NCBI GenBank assembly: GCA_934553185.1
Contig: CAKTFF010000130.1
Coordinates: 1-6,395 of the forward strand
DNA length: 6,395 bases
Direction of reading: 5' to 3'
Origin: an uncultured Devosia sp.
Lineage (GTDB): Bacteria; Pseudomonadota; Alphaproteobacteria; Rhizobiales; Devosiaceae
The notes beneath the pieces were generated by a model. It was not told where the DNA came from, did not search any database, and saw only the letters and a program-made list of their open reading frames with translations. Within the stretch, counting starts at the first letter, position 1, and each line of letters starts with the position of its first letter. Made by a program: the position numbers and the translations under genes. Below are positions 5,251 through 6,395 of this stretch, piece by piece.

Positions 5251-6395
5251 GTGACCCTTATCGATACGCGCACGCCCAATCCCAAGAGCTTTATTGCCGG
5301 CTCGACCGGCGACTGGGAGGTGATCATCGGCATGGAAGTGCATGCGCAGGTGACGAGCGAAAGCAAGCTGTTCTCCGGCTCGTCCACCGAGTTCGGCAAC
5401 CCGCCCAATTCCAACGTGTCGTTCGTGGATGCGGCCATGCCGGGCATGCTGCCCACCATCAACGAGGAATGCGTGCGCCAGGCCGTGCGCACCGGCCTTG
5501 GGCTCAAGGCTGCCATCAACAAGCGCAGCGTGTTCGACCGCAAGAACTACTTCTACCCCGACCTGCCGCAGGGCTACCAGATCTCCCAGTTCAAGGACCC
5601 CATCGTCGGCGAGGGCAAGGTGCTGCTCGACATGCCCGAAGGGCAGATCGAGATTGGCATTGAGCGTCTTCACCTCGAGCAGGATGCCGGCAAGTCAATC
5701 CACGACCAACATCCCAATATGAGCTTTGTGGACCTCAACCGTTCGGGCGTGGCGCTGATGGAAATCGTCTCCAAGCCCGATCTGCGCTCGTCCGAAGAGG
5801 CCAAGGAGTATTTGGGCAAGCTCAGGACCATCCTGCGTTATCTCGGCACCTGCGACGGCAATATGGAGCAGGGTTCGATGCGGGCCGACGTCAACGTGTC
5901 GGTGCGCCGCCCGGGCGGCGAATTTGGGACCCGCTGCGAGATCAAGAACGTCAACTCGATCCGCTTTGCTGGCCAAGCCATCGAGTACGAAGCGCGCCGG
6001 CAGATCGACATTCTTGAGGACGGCGGGGCGATCGATCAGGAAACGCGCCTGTTCGATCCCAAGCTGGGCGAAACACGGTCCATGCGCTCCAAGGAAGAAG
6101 CGCATGATTACCGCTACTTCCCCGACCCCGACCTTTTGCCACTCGAGTTCGATGATGCTTTCGTCGCCATGCTGGCTGAGGGTTTGCCTGAACTGCCCGA
6201 CGAGAAGAAGGCGCGGTTTGTTGATGACTACGGCGTCACCCCTTACGACGCCATGGTGCTGACGCTGGACCGGGAAACGGCCGATTACTTCGAGTCGGTG
6301 GCGTCCTTTGGCGGCACGAAGCGCGACGGCAAAGCCGTGGCCAACATGCTCAACGCTAACGTCGCCGCCTATGCCAACTCGCAGGGTCTTGCCGT
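5251..6395 (+). CDS. gatB: Asp-tRNA(Asn)/Glu-tRNA(Gln) amidotransferase subunit B, C-terminal part beyond the window
   Basis: The first 381 residues of GatB, normally about 480-500 long; the frame is open to the window edge with no break. GatB binds the misacylated tRNA, activates the acyl carboxylate with ATP, and transfers ammonia delivered from GatA. The start is GTG 5251, 7 bases after AGGA (5240-5243). Signature blocks are [20 protein letters not shown] (22-41, with Glu29 and His31 of the metal and substrate pocket), [18 protein letters not shown] (97-114), [12 protein letters not shown] (138-149), [19 protein letters not shown] (160-178, Glu171), [12 protein letters not shown] and CEIKNVNS, and RYFPDPDL. 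The C-terminal YqeY-like tRNA-binding tail is only just beginning at the end of the window. The cut is the window edge, not a defect. Confidence 0.97.
   Translation, partial: MTLIDTRTPNPKSFIAGSTGDWEVIIGMEVHAQVTSESKLFSGSSTEFGNPPNSNVSFVDAAMPGMLPTINEECVRQAVRTGLGLKAAINKRSVFDRKNYFYPDLPQGYQISQFKDPIVGEGKVLLDMPEGQIEIGIERLHLEQDAGKSIHDQHPNMSFVDLNRSGVALMEIVSKPDLRSSEEAKEYLGKLRTILRYLGTCDGNMEQGSMRADVNVSVRRPGGEFGTRCEIKNVNSIRFAGQAIEYEARRQIDILEDGGAIDQETRLFDPKLGETRSMRSKEEAHDYRYFPDPDLLPLEFDDAFVAMLAEGLPELPDEKKARFVDDYGVTPYDAMVLTLDRETADYFESVASFGGTKRDGKAVANMLNANVAAYANSQGLA

Noticed and set aside
5186..5254. A 22-codon TTG-started frame overlapping the gatB start, possible leader peptide
   Set aside because: It has no ribosome binding site, no run of regulatory codons and no paired attenuator structures of clear strength. 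Overlap with the gatB GTG is likely chance.
1..6395. A hidden mobile element, defence system, CRISPR array or tRNA
   Set aside because: No transposase, integrase, terminal repeats, regularly spaced repeats or cloverleaf-like sequence were found on either strand by reading. Base composition looks uniform throughout.

Overview
The window is GC-rich chromosomal DNA with densely packed, mostly plus-strand genes. Its codon use almost avoids TTA, CTA and TCA. Signal peptides are of the ordinary bacterial kind, several starts are GTG or TTG, and a GatCAB amidotransferase locus is present. Together this points to an alphaproteobacterium of the Hyphomicrobiales (Rhizobiales). A Devosia or Pelagibacterium-like organism is my best guess from the style of the proteins, but I cannot prove it from the sequence.

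Layout, all on the + strand: (1) the 3' end of a GNAT acetyltransferase gene (to 347), overlapping by 4 bases a small exported four-cysteine protein of unknown function (344-853). (2) gatA (961-2445), complete, with a TTG start. (3) A Trp-rich cytosolic protein of about 105 residues (2565-2882). (4) An exported alpha/beta hydrolase of the hormone-sensitive-lipase type with an acidic Ala/Pro/Thr linker (2969-4177), closed by a strong intrinsic terminator (about 4199-4233). (5) An AroQ-type chorismate mutase (4308-4619) and a second GNAT acetyltransferase (4635-5147), 15 bases apart and probably co-transcribed. (6) gatB (5251 to the window end), lacking its C-terminal part.

The functional backbone is gatA plus gatB, two of the three subunits of the tRNA-dependent amidotransferase. 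This enzyme turns misacylated Glu-tRNA(Gln), and/or Asp-tRNA(Asn), into the correct aminoacyl-tRNA. gatC is not in the window. The genes between gatA and gatB have no obvious link to tRNA amidation: one is an aromatic amino acid enzyme, one an exported esterase, one a GNAT and one unknown. A terminator also lies between gatA and gatB, so they are probably not transcribed as one simple unit.

I see no mobile element, CRISPR array, RNA gene, phage gene or defence cassette. The region reads as ordinary core-type chromosome. The points most worth a second look are the dispersed gat genes with non-ATG starts, the Glu replacing the usual catalytic Gln in the chorismate mutase, and the two uncharacterised small proteins.
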